Shown: positions 15,454-21,517 of the stretch, in pieces
Layout of the letters: each line of letters opens with the position of its first letter
Position numbering within the stretch: position 1 is the first letter of the stretch
IMG/VR virus record: IMGVR_UViG_3300048592_000519
Location: 1-26,154 of that record
Direction: 5' to 3' (one strand)
From: a virus
Length of the DNA: 26,154 nucleotides
Notes under the pieces: model-generated
What the model was told of the DNA's origin: nothing
Seen by the model: the letters and a program-made list of their open reading frames with translations, nothing else
Databases searched by the model: none
Program-made: the position numbers and the translations under genes

Positions 15454-15483
15454 ATGATACCACAAGCGACGCGCAAAAGTAAA
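15454..15483 (-). promoter_or_regulatory. Candidate promoter of the terminase genes
   Basis: On the minus strand TTTACT (15483-15478) and TATCAT (15459-15454) are 18 bases apart, giving a good -10 and fair -35. The site lies in the gap between the integrase stop and the DUF5681 gene and would start transcription about 45 bases before that ATG. Confidence 0.45.
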
Positions 15484-15492
15484 GACTGGCGG

Positions 15493-16437
15493 CTACTTCA
15501 GCCACCGATCCACAGGCGAGGCGCGCCGGTGGGCCTGCTCGACATCGGCCTGCGCGAGGTGGAGGTAGTAGCGCACCATGGTCAGCGACGAATGGCCCAA
15601 CAGCGACTGAAGGGTGAACACGTCGCCGCCGTTGCGCAGGTACTGAATGGCGAACGTGTAGCGGAAACGATGCGGCTTGCAATCGGGCACGCCGGCGGCC
15701 TGGCCGAGATGCACCAGCCGCTTGCGCAACCATGAGACGCTCATGGGCCCGTCAGTCGAGGCGAATAGCGGCGCCATCGGATCGGCACCGTCCGGCCGTT
15801 CCTGCAGGTAGCGCCACACCACCGGCCGCGTCACGTCCCCCAGCCAAACAGTACGCGGTTTGCCCCCCTTGCCATCATGGATGCTGAGCTGCCCAGTGGA
15901 CAGATGAACGTCGCCCACAGTCAAGGCGCACAACTCGCCCGCCCTCATGCCGGTATCAAGCAACGTCAGGACGATGGCGTGATCGCGCAGGCCGTCATGG
16001 TAGCGCTTGCCCGACCGCGGCCGTTTGGCGCGAGTAGGACGAACGGCGGCCAGCAACGCCCGCACCTCGTCGACGGTGAACGGCGTCTGTTCGGCGTTGG
16101 TCGTCTTCGGCCGCGGCACCTTGCCCGCCACCATGTCGGGCGTGTCCAGCGTCTCGCCCACCCACCGGGCGAAGGACTTCAGCGCCGTCCACGCATTGTA
16201 GACCGACTGGCTGGAGAGTGGCGCCGTGTCGCCGTTGGAGCGCACCGGCCGATAGTCATGCCGCAAGTAGGCCAGAAACGCCGTCACCTGCTCGTGCCCG
16301 AGGTCTTCCAGTGGTGGATCTTCAGCCCACGTCGCAAACCGCTCCAACTCCCACCGGTAGAGCGCAATCGTCCTTGGCCGCAATCCCTCCGCTGTCTTAA
16401 AGAGCAAGTAGCCGTCAATCGCCTGTCGCAGTCGCAT
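15493..16437 (-). CDS. int: Tyrosine integrase, 314 aa
   Basis: This is a site-specific recombinase of the phage integrase family. A SAM-like core-binding domain (about 1-100, with LYRWELERFATWAE) precedes the catalytic domain, where the expected residues are all visible: Arg in TGMRAGELCAL, Lys in HDGKGGKPR, His-x-x-Arg in PHRFRYTFA, His in LLGHSSL, and the nucleophile Tyr in MVRYYLHL. The start MRLRQAIDG has GGGAG about 9 bases upstream; an ATG nine bases earlier abuts that site. It lies 93 bases from the tRNA-Sec fragment, so it should catalyse insertion into and excision from the host selC gene. Confidence 0.92.
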   Translation of the reverse strand: MRLRQAIDGYLLFKTAEGLRPRTIALYRWELERFATWAEDPPLEDLGHEQVTAFLAYLRHDYRPVRSNGDTAPLSSQSVYNAWTALKSFARWVGETLDTPDMVAGKVPRPKTTNAEQTPFTVDEVRALLAAVRPTRAKRPRSGKRYHDGLRDHAIVLTLLDTGMRAGELCALTVGDVHLSTGQLSIHDGKGGKPRTVWLGDVTRPVVWRYLQERPDGADPMAPLFASTDGPMSVSWLRKRLVHLGQAAGVPDCKPHRFRYTFAIQYLRNGGDVFTLQSLLGHSSLTMVRYYLHLAQADVEQAHRRASPVDRWLK

Positions 16438-16455
16438 GAGCACCATCTCCCGACC

Positions 16456-16492
16456 GGCCGCTAGTCCGGCACTGTGCCATAAACTAGCGGCC
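16456..16492. repeat. Nested inverted repeat between integrase and att site
   Basis: The arms GGCCGCTAGT (16456-16465) and ACTAGCGGCC (16483-16492) are perfect and enclose a second small palindrome, GGCAC/GTGCC around one base. The element lies in the integrase leader 38 bases from the att core. It may bind integrase or an excisionase, or fold in the integrase mRNA. Confidence 0.55.
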
Positions 16493-16530
16493 ACCTGGTC
16501 ACCTACGGGCGCTCAATAAAAAGGCTGCGT

Positions 16531-16597
16531 CTTCAAAATTGGCGGCCGGTCGCGCATAGCGAGCGGCGGTGGGTTCGACTCCCATCCACTCCCGCCA
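16531..16597 (+). other. attP core: 3' part of a tRNA-Sec gene
   Basis: The 67 bases match a selenocysteine tRNA from the anticodon loop to CCA. The loop is CTTCAAA with anticodon TCA (16533-16535). A long variable arm follows, with 9-nt arms (GCCGGTCGC and GCGAGCGGC, one mismatch) around GCATA. The T arm is GTGGG-TTCGACT-CCCAT, then an eight-base acceptor strand CCACTCCC, G and CCA. Eight acceptor bases, the long arm and TCA together define tRNA-Sec. The 5' half (acceptor GGGAGTGG, D arm, 5' anticodon strand) is absent, so it is not a functional tRNA but an integration site that restores selC on insertion. Confidence 0.85.
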
Positions 16598-16682
16598 TCC
16601 GCTCAAAACGCCAGACTGACGGCCGGTCGCTCCTGCGCCCGTAGGCCAACCGGCCACCAGTCTTCCCCGCATCGTTCTTTGA

Positions 16683-17070
16683 CCGTTTTCGGCCATTTCG
16701 ACCACACCTGATCCAAACCTCGGCCAATAGGTTTGCACCCCACTTTGGCCTCTATTTCGCCCGTTTTTAGGGACAGCACCCCACAAACGGCCGTCAGGCT
16801 GGCACAAAGTAGGGACAGCCCCCCATTTCGGCCGTTTTCGACATCGCCATGATCCAAACCTGCCAAACTGTTTCCTATATAAGTGTTTTTTATATATATC
16901 TCTATAAGAGAAAGGTTTGGTAGGTTTGGATCATTGGTCCGCACCCCCCATATATGGGGGTAAAACGGCTCAAAACAGGCATTTTGGCCCACATATACCG
17001 ACCAAACCTTTTCGCCTGAGGTTTGGATCGTCCAAACCTAGGTTTGGACGATGGTTGCAGATGCAACCAT
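16683..17070. repeat. Iteron-like repeat field with AT-rich tract, non-coding
   Basis: This gap holds no convincing gene. It carries repeated AGGTTTGGA/TCCAAACCT elements in both orientations: at 16709-16720, 16850-16861, 16913-16920, 16922-16933, 17002-17009, 17019-17030, 17031-17039 and 17040-17048. The last three make back-to-back palindromes. Other features are a duplicated TAGGGACAGC (16768 and 16810), a tract of mostly A/T at 16869-16909, the palindrome CCCCCATATATGGGGG (16945-16960) and an inverted pair ATGGTTGCA/TGCAACCAT (17051-17070). Iterons beside an unwinding tract suggest a replication origin; arm-type integrase sites are an alternative given attP 90 bases away. Confidence 0.6.
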
Positions 17071-17147
17071 ATTTAGAACAGCCGTGCTAATAATTCACGC
17101 TTCGTTCACAACGGCGGCCGCATTCGGGTGCTACACTGCGGGTTGTC

Positions 17148-17303
17148 ATGCGCGTTCTGGTCACCTCCCTCATTGCCCGATCCCCCACCATGTCGGCGCT
17201 GCTATGTTGGCTGGTATGGCACGCGCGGCCGTCAGCGCGCGACATGTTGGCGGCAAGATTACGGCGGTATCAGGACGGGCAAGCCCCGCCCCCGAGTGAC
17301 TAG
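17148..17303 (+). CDS. Possible small ORF, 51 aa
   Basis: An ATG at 17148 opens a 51-residue frame (MRVLVTSLIARSPTMSALLC...) rich in G/C third positions, with a hydrophobic patch (MSALLCWLVWHA) and a basic stretch (RDMLAARLRRYQ). Its TAG shares the palindrome CTAG with the stop of the convergent exported-protein gene. No clear ribosome site is present. It may be a small regulatory or membrane peptide, or chance. Confidence 0.25.
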   Translation: MRVLVTSLIARSPTMSALLCWLVWHARPSARDMLAARLRRYQDGQAPPPSD

Positions 17304-17773
17304 CGGCAGCGGACCGTGTAGGTCCAGTTGGCGTTAGTGGCCTCGACGCTGAGCTCGTAGGTCGCGGCCGTCGACAGATCCCACCACTGCGTGCCGTCAA
17401 TCAGGCGTTCGCTTTTGGGCCAGGTGACAACGACCGTGGGCACGACGAGCTGGTTACGGCCGTTGACCACCTGAAACGCCAGTTCCGGCGCGTCGCCGGT
17501 GGTGTCGTGGATGCGCGCCGTCCATTGGAATTCCTGCGTTGAGCAACCCACTGGAAACGTCAGGGCGAGGCCGTCCGTGTCGCCCGTGCCGCGCCCTTCG
17601 GCTATTACCTCATTCGGGTCGATGGTCGGCAGCGGCGCCCCGGTCACGATGATGGGATTGCGCGTGGGTGTGGGCGCCGGCGCGTAGGGCGCCGGGTCTG
17701 GCCAGAGTGCCACCAGCGCCACCAGCACCGCGCCCGCGGTCAGCGCCAGCGCGGCGAGACGGATGGCTTTCAT
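17300..17773 (-). CDS. Exported protein of unknown function in lysogeny operon, 157 aa
   Basis: The start is ATG 17773 with GGGGAAGA directly upstream. The N-terminus is a signal or anchor (MKAIRLAALALTAGAVLVAL), followed by a Pro/Ala/Thr linker (PAPYAPAPTPTRNP), then a beta-rich domain of about 110 residues with only two cysteines, one in FPVGCSTQEF and one in the last residues (VRCR), which may pair outside the cell. The Trp-rich EFQWTARI and WTYTVRC strands suggest a beta sandwich. No enzyme motif is visible. It is the third gene behind the repressor and would be expressed in lysogens, so a surface-change, superinfection-exclusion or lysogenic-conversion role is plausible but unproven. Confidence 0.65.
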   Translation of the reverse strand: MKAIRLAALALTAGAVLVALVALWPDPAPYAPAPTPTRNPIIVTGAPLPTIDPNEVIAEGRGTGDTDGLALTFPVGCSTQEFQWTARIHDTTGDAPELAFQVVNGRNQLVVPTVVVTWPKSERLIDGTQWWDLSTAATYELSVEATNANWTYTVRCR

Positions 17774-17780
17774 TCTTCCC

Positions 17781-17900
17781 CTACTTGTCTGGATTGCGAC
17801 GAATCGCCCACACAATAGCGGCAACAGCAACGGCGACGGTGCCGAGACATAGAAGTGGAGCCGCCACCAGTAATTCGGGCCAACCAAAGCCACCGAACAT
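17781..17900 (-). CDS. Single-span membrane peptide, 39 aa
   Basis: A 39-residue frame starts at ATG 17900 behind AGGAG and stops 8 bases before the exported-protein gene. It reads as a short N-terminal segment (MFGGFGWPELLVA), one membrane helix (LCLGTVAVAVAAIVWAI) and a positive end (RRNPDK), implying the C-terminus faces the cytoplasm. It sits 10 bases after the repressor stop. Small membrane peptides in this place can block superinfection or toxins can act there, but nothing here settles which. Confidence 0.6.
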   Translation of the reverse strand: MFGGFGWPELLVAAPLLCLGTVAVAVAAIVWAIRRNPDK

Positions 17901-17909
17901 ACGATTCTC

Positions 17910-18269
17910 CTACTCTTTCGATTCCTTTCGCCTCAGCCTGAAAAGCGCATAGTCAAGTATTTCCTGTCGTTCATCCGGGCTCATCTGCCTCATGATTGAC
18001 AGGACCTGCTGAAACGTCAGGTTCTCTTCTTGTGTGGGCTCGGGCGGCAACAGGCCGGCGGCACGAAAAATCATCTCTGCCGGTAAATTCAATCCCTTAG
18101 CGATTGCATTAGCAGCATCAGGGCCGGCTCGTCTGTCGCCGTTCAAAATGCGCGTCACAGTGGCGTTCGGTAGCCCGGCCGCATTCGCCAGGTCAATCGG
18201 CCGCCATCCACGCAAAACCAACTGGTCTTCCAACCACACTGAAAAATCGATCTCTTCCACCAGCCACAT
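17910..18269 (-). CDS. XRE-family repressor, 119 aa
   Basis: An HTH_XRE domain covers about residues 20-75: RPIDLANAAGLPNATVTRILNGDRRAGPDAANAIAKGLNL, where the second helix-turn-third helix (LPNATVTRIL) is the recognition region. The C-terminal part (FQQVLSIMRQMSPDERQEILDYALFRL) is helical and probably dimerises. No LexA-like catalytic Ser/Lys peptidase is present, so induction cannot be by RecA-assisted self-cleavage in the usual manner. The gene has a strong GGAGGT ribosome site and diverges from the RHH gene, the standard lysogeny-lysis switch layout. It heads a three-gene leftward operon. Confidence 0.85.
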   Translation of the reverse strand: MWLVEEIDFSVWLEDQLVLRGWRPIDLANAAGLPNATVTRILNGDRRAGPDAANAIAKGLNLPAEMIFRAAGLLPPEPTQEENLTFQQVLSIMRQMSPDERQEILDYALFRLRRKESKE

Positions 18270-18280
18270 TGTAACCTCCA

Positions 18281-18302
18281 GGAAACTTCCAATGGGAATT
18301 CC
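18281..18302. promoter_or_regulatory. Candidate repressor operators in divergent region
   Basis: Two GGAA/TTCC elements sit side by side: GGAAACTTCC (18281-18290) and GGAATTCC (18295-18302). They lie between the repressor start and the -35 of the rightward promoter, the expected place for switch operators. Confidence 0.45.
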
Positions 18303-18314
18303 AGCAATTACCTA

Positions 18315-18343
18315 TTGACACTCAGTGCGCGCTAGTGTAGAAT
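18315..18343 (+). promoter_or_regulatory. Rightward early promoter
   Basis: TTGACA (18315-18320) and TAGAAT (18338-18343) are 17 bases apart, a perfect -35 and a five-of-six -10. It points into the RHH gene and the recombination-replication operon and is the strongest promoter match in the window. A GTAGTTACCT element immediately follows (18344-18353). Confidence 0.8.
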
Positions 18344-18399
18344 GTAGTTACCTTGGGGAATCGCATAGTGTACCTACCGGAAGAAGGAGAAAGGCAGTG

Positions 18400-18603
18400 A
18401 TGATAGAACAAATTGACACCAACGAATCAGTCGATCGCCGTAGCATTTCATTGTTCCCCGACCAGTGGGCCGTCATTGATGAAGTCAACGACCGTTTTGA
18501 TTTTCGCAACGTTTCTAACGCCCTTCGGTACGTGCTCAGTGAGTACCGTCGCCTGAAGGAATTCGAGGCCATCATGCGCAACACCGCTACTGATGGTCAG
18601 TAA
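18400..18603 (+). CDS. Ribbon-helix-helix regulator (Cro-like position), 67 aa
   Basis: The start is ATG 18400 (MIEQIDTNESVDRR) with AAGGAG 10 bases upstream; an overlapping GTG lies three bases before. Residues about 17-57 fit a ribbon-helix-helix fold: strand RRSISLFPDQ, helix WAVIDEVNDRF, a turn, then helix VSNALRYVLSEYRRLK. These proteins bind DNA as dimers through the strand. It is the first gene after the early promoter, diverging from the XRE repressor, so it may act like Cro or as an antirepressor that turns off the early genes. Confidence 0.7.
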   Translation: MIEQIDTNESVDRRSISLFPDQWAVIDEVNDRFDFRNVSNALRYVLSEYRRLKEFEAIMRNTATDGQ

Positions 18604-18656
18604 CAGTATAGCCCCTCTGTCAATCCGTTGAGTTTGTGTTCAAAAGGAGAACCGCA

Positions 18657-19385
18657 ATGACCGATCAATCCGCTTTCGTATCCGACCCCTGGGCCGCCGC
18701 AGTCAACCCTGAGGAGGCCACCTATTCATCCGATGTGTACGGCCAGATGGAGATGGATGTCTGGTTCTGCGTCCTGCAGAAGGGCGTCGGCCGCGTGCCG
18801 TTCGACCCCACCGTCCACACCGCCGGCCAGCGCCGCACCGTGGTCGATGTCGTGATCACCGACATCAGCGGCTACAACTACAGCCGGTCGTTCATCGCCG
18901 AGATCGCCACCGACGGCTGGCTCAAGATTACACTGCCCTCGCTGCAGGCGCTGGGCGTGACCGACCTGAAGGGCTTCAACGGCACCTACGTCCACGCGGT
19001 CATGGAGGCCCACGGCGAGTACACCGACCGCGACGGCAACAAGAAGCAGCGCACCGCGCCGAAGATTCTGCGCACCTTCCCCAACTTGGAAGCGTGCGAG
19101 GCGGCCGCGCAGGGTGACCAGAAGGTCTTCGCCACGGCGACGGCGACGGCGGCTCCGCCGGTCAACGGCAACGGCCACGCGCCGGCCGGTGACGACGCCG
19201 AGCGTCAGGTGGCGTTGCAGTTCCTGCCCGCCATCGTCAAGACCTGCGTCGAGGGCAACGGCGTCAACAGCGCCAAGCTCGATCTCGCGCTCAAGTCCAA
19301 TCCGATTCTGGCGCGCCACTTCAACCTGGCCTCGCCGGAAGTTGCACAGGCTATGTCGCAGGCTCTAGCCGAGCCCGCGTTCTAG
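18657..19385 (+). CDS. Probable ssDNA-binding or recombination accessory protein, 242 aa
   Basis: The start is ATG 18657 with AAAGGAGA seven bases upstream. Residues about 35-150 are beta-rich (RTVVDVVITDISGYNYSRSF, GTYVHAVMEAHGEYTD) and could be an OB fold. A Pro/Ala/Gly linker follows (ATATATAAPPVNGNGHAP) and a helical C-terminal domain of about 55 residues. It is the first large gene of a set with an ERCC4 nuclease and a RecT-like annealing protein, which favours SSB or a nuclease partner. No family motif is certain. Confidence 0.55.
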   Translation: MTDQSAFVSDPWAAAVNPEEATYSSDVYGQMEMDVWFCVLQKGVGRVPFDPTVHTAGQRRTVVDVVITDISGYNYSRSFIAEIATDGWLKITLPSLQALGVTDLKGFNGTYVHAVMEAHGEYTDRDGNKKQRTAPKILRTFPNLEACEAAAQGDQKVFATATATAAPPVNGNGHAPAGDDAERQVALQFLPAIVKTCVEGNGVNSAKLDLALKSNPILARHFNLASPEVAQAMSQALAEPAF

Positions 19386-19408
19386 CAAGGGTTCTCCTCC
19401 TTGTCTCT

Positions 19409-19467
19409 GGGCCGGGTGGGTGGCTTCCTAGTAACGTTACCTCCCCCTTCCACCACCCACCCGGTCC
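19409..19467. repeat. Large nested inverted repeat upstream of ERCC4 nuclease
   Basis: The arms GGGCCGGGTGGGTGG (19409-19423) and CCACCCACCCGGTCC (19453-19467) pair over 15 bases, with one G-T wobble. The 29-base loop holds the palindrome GTAACGTTAC (19431-19440). No T run follows either strand, so it is less a terminator than an mRNA structure or a protein site ahead of the nuclease gene. Confidence 0.6.
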
Positions 19468-19485
19468 ACCCTTTAGGAGCCTACC

Positions 19486-20268
19486 ATGACCGAGAAAACA
19501 ACTGTCCGATCCCTAATCGTCGATAACCGCGAACCGCCGTGGATGCACCGCATGGAACTCGACGGCGCCCGCGTCATCTCTACCCAGCTGCAGTGCGGCG
19601 ATGTCTGGCTGACCGGCGACGACGGCGCGCTGCTTATCGTCGAGCGCAAGACCGCCTCTGACCTCGTGGCTTCTATCGCCGACGGCCGCCTGTTCGACCA
19701 GGCCGCCGCCATGGTCCAGCTCTCGCCGTGGTCCTACGTCGCCATTCAAGGCACGTTGGCTGTCGGTCCGCAGGGCACCACGCTGGTCGACGGCCAGCCA
19801 ACCCAGTGGCAATGGTCCAGCGTGCAGGGCGCCCTGCAGACCGTGCAGGAGCTGGGCGTGGCCATCATCTACCTGTCCGACCAGCCCATCGGCTTCGTTC
19901 AGTTCCTGGCCCGCCTCATCACCCGCGACCGCGGCAACGTGCGCGCCGGCGGCGTTCGCAAGCCCGAGCTGCTGGCCCCCGGCATGCTGGCCCTCATGGC
20001 CCTGCCCGGCATCGGCGCCGACCGCGCCAAGGCGCTGCTCGAGACCCTCGCCGGCGCCGCCTGGGCGCTGGAATACCTGACTGACACCAACTGGCAATCT
20101 GACCACGTGACCGGCATCGGCGACGGCGTGCGCGCCAAAGTGCGCGAGGCCCTCAGCCTGCCCGAGGGTGCCAAGCTGGCCGTGCTGGTGGATGGTCCGC
20201 CCGCCACCGGCACAACCGAACCCAAACCCGTCTACACGATGGAAGACGCCAACCGCGAGCTGTTCTAA
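19486..20268 (+). CDS. ERCC4/XPF-family nuclease with helix-hairpin-helix, 260 aa
   Basis: The product has the ERCC4 nuclease signature: VDNREPP (12-18), GDV (38-40) and V-ERKTASD (53-59, Glu53-Arg54-Lys55 and Asp59), the GDx(n)ERKx3D metal-dependent motif of XPF/Mus81 nucleases that cut branched or flapped DNA. A helix-hairpin-helix near 167-190 (ALMALPGIGADRAKALL) should bind DNA. The ATG follows TAGGAG. It sits before a RecT-like gene, so it may supply the processing step of phage recombination or resolve replication intermediates. A second HhH-like stretch is faint (HVTGIGDGVRAKVREAL). Confidence 0.85.
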   Translation: MTEKTTVRSLIVDNREPPWMHRMELDGARVISTQLQCGDVWLTGDDGALLIVERKTASDLVASIADGRLFDQAAAMVQLSPWSYVAIQGTLAVGPQGTTLVDGQPTQWQWSSVQGALQTVQELGVAIIYLSDQPIGFVQFLARLITRDRGNVRAGGVRKPELLAPGMLALMALPGIGADRAKALLETLAGAAWALEYLTDTNWQSDHVTGIGDGVRAKVREALSLPEGAKLAVLVDGPPATGTTEPKPVYTMEDANRELF

Positions 20269-20288
20269 CCGCACTTTGGAGGAACCCC

Positions 20289-21035
20289 ATGACCAACGCA
20301 ATCGCAATCCGCAACGCCATGACCCCCACTTTGTGGGAGATGATCGACCGCATGGCCCCCGTCATGCACCAATCCCGTCTGTTTGGCGTGTCCAGCCCGG
20401 CCGCCGCCGCCGCCATCATGGTCAAGGGCCACGAACTGGGGCTCTCTCTGGCGGCCTCATTCGACCTGATCCACGTCATCGATGGCAAGTCCGGCCTGTC
20501 GCCCCGCGGCGCCCTGGCCATCCTGCATGCCTCGCCCGACATCGCCAACATCGCCATCAGTCGAATCACCGACGATAAAGGCGCTTATCTTGGCCACGAG
20601 TGCACCATCCGCCGCCGCAACGGCTTCGAGTACACCGCCCGCTTCACCATGGACGACGCCAACCGCGCCGGTCTGGTCAAGGCCAACAGTGGCTGGACCA
20701 AATACCCCGAAAACATGTGCCTCTGGCGCGCCGTCGGCTTTGCCGCCGACGTGGCCGCGCCCGACATCATCGGCGGCATGAAGACGGCCGACCAGTACGG
20801 CGCGGCCATCAGCGACCAAGGCGATGTCATCCCCGGCGAGTGGGGCGAACTGACCGACACGGCCGCCCTCGATGCCGGGCCCGACGAATCCGCCCAAGCC
20901 GCGATGCTGGCCCAAAGCCTGATCGCCGAATACGGTGCCGAGGCCGTACTGGCCGCCAACGGCGGGCAAATCCCGGCCACGCTGGAAGAGATCGACGCCG
21001 TGCGCTACCGGCTCATCGCCGACGAGGAGGAGTGA
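20289..21035 (+). CDS. RecT-like single-strand annealing protein, 248 aa
   Basis: The N-terminal half holds the pattern of the phage RecT-related group: SPAAAAAIMVKGHELGLSL followed by DLIHVIDGKSGLSPRGALAIL. The middle (ENMCLWRAVGFAADV then DIIGGMKTADQYG) is another typical block. The acidic, Ala-rich C-terminus ends EEE. Such proteins coat ssDNA and anneal complementary strands in phage recombination and DNA replication. A strong GGAGG precedes the ATG. It follows a nuclease, the usual pairing, although here the nuclease is ERCC4-type and not a RecE/lambda-Exo-type exonuclease. Confidence 0.7.
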   Translation: MTNAIAIRNAMTPTLWEMIDRMAPVMHQSRLFGVSSPAAAAAIMVKGHELGLSLAASFDLIHVIDGKSGLSPRGALAILHASPDIANIAISRITDDKGAYLGHECTIRRRNGFEYTARFTMDDANRAGLVKANSGWTKYPENMCLWRAVGFAADVAAPDIIGGMKTADQYGAAISDQGDVIPGEWGELTDTAALDAGPDESAQAAMLAQSLIAEYGAEAVLAANGGQIPATLEEIDAVRYRLIADEEE

Positions 21036-21517
21036 TGTCAGAGGTATTCTTTCCTGTCGGCGATTCCATCGTCACCGTCAGCGCCGAAGATGAATCCCTG
21101 TGGTGCAACGCCTGGTTCATCAACGGCCGCGGCTACGTGGTAGGGCAGGGCGGCAGCCTCTACCCCTTCCAGCGCCTGCACCGCGTCGTGATGGAGCGCA
21201 TGCTGGGCCGTTCGCTGCGCCGTCATGAGCTGGTCGACCACATCAACGGCGACAAGCTCGACAACCGCCGCGAGAACCTGCGCCTGGCCACCAACGCCGA
21301 GAACCAGTTCAACCGCGGCCTACCGGCGCACAACACCACTGGCTACAAAGGCGTTTACCGCAACCCCAACGGCCGTCGCCAGTGGACCGCCGCCATCACC
21401 ATTAACCGCAAGAAGCGCCATCTCGGCAGCTTTCACACCGCCGAAGACGCCGCCCGCGCCTACGACGCCGCCGCGCAGGAGCTGGCCGGCGTCTTCGCCC
21501 GAGGGAACTTCCAATGA
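21035..21517 (+). CDS. HNH endonuclease with AP2 DNA-binding domain, 160 aa
   Basis: The start ATG 21035 overlaps the RecT-like stop by one base (TGATG) and has GAGGAGGAG upstream. The HNH motif is clear: LHRVVMERML (His49), then VDHINGDKLDNRRENLR (70s, with His69, Asn71, Asn77). An AP2-like module follows at about 100-158 (GYKGVYRNPNGRRQWTA, then RKKRHLGSFHTAEDAARAYD). This pair is typical of homing endonucleases that cleave and spread between phages. It is inserted between recombination genes without disturbing their reading frames, since the following gene overlaps its stop (ATGA). Confidence 0.88.
   Translation: MSEVFFPVGDSIVTVSAEDESLWCNAWFINGRGYVVGQGGSLYPFQRLHRVVMERMLGRSLRRHELVDHINGDKLDNRRENLRLATNAENQFNRGLPAHNTTGYKGVYRNPNGRRQWTAAITINRKKRHLGSFHTAEDAARAYDAAAQELAGVFARGNFQ

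Noticed and set aside
16501-16597. A complete functional tRNA gene
   Set aside because: The acceptor 5' strand, D arm and 5' anticodon strand are missing; the bases upstream of CTTCAAA do not pair with ATTGG.
16603-16992. A 129-aa minus-strand frame and a shorter overlapping frame to 16499
   Set aside because: They run through iteron repeats and the tRNA-Sec fragment, have repeat-made sequence and no ribosome site. The GVEPTAARYARP-like stretch is simply the tRNA read backwards.
17051-17299. An 82-aa plus-strand frame beginning in the ATGGTTGCA palindrome
   Set aside because: No ribosome site, start inside a repeat, and AT-rich codons at the front. The 51-aa frame at 17148 is somewhat better, though still doubtful.
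21035-21517. Intron-borne endonuclease
   Set aside because: The HNH-AP2 gene overlaps both neighbours by short stop-start joins and the adjacent frames look complete, so there is no sign of an intron splitting a gene.
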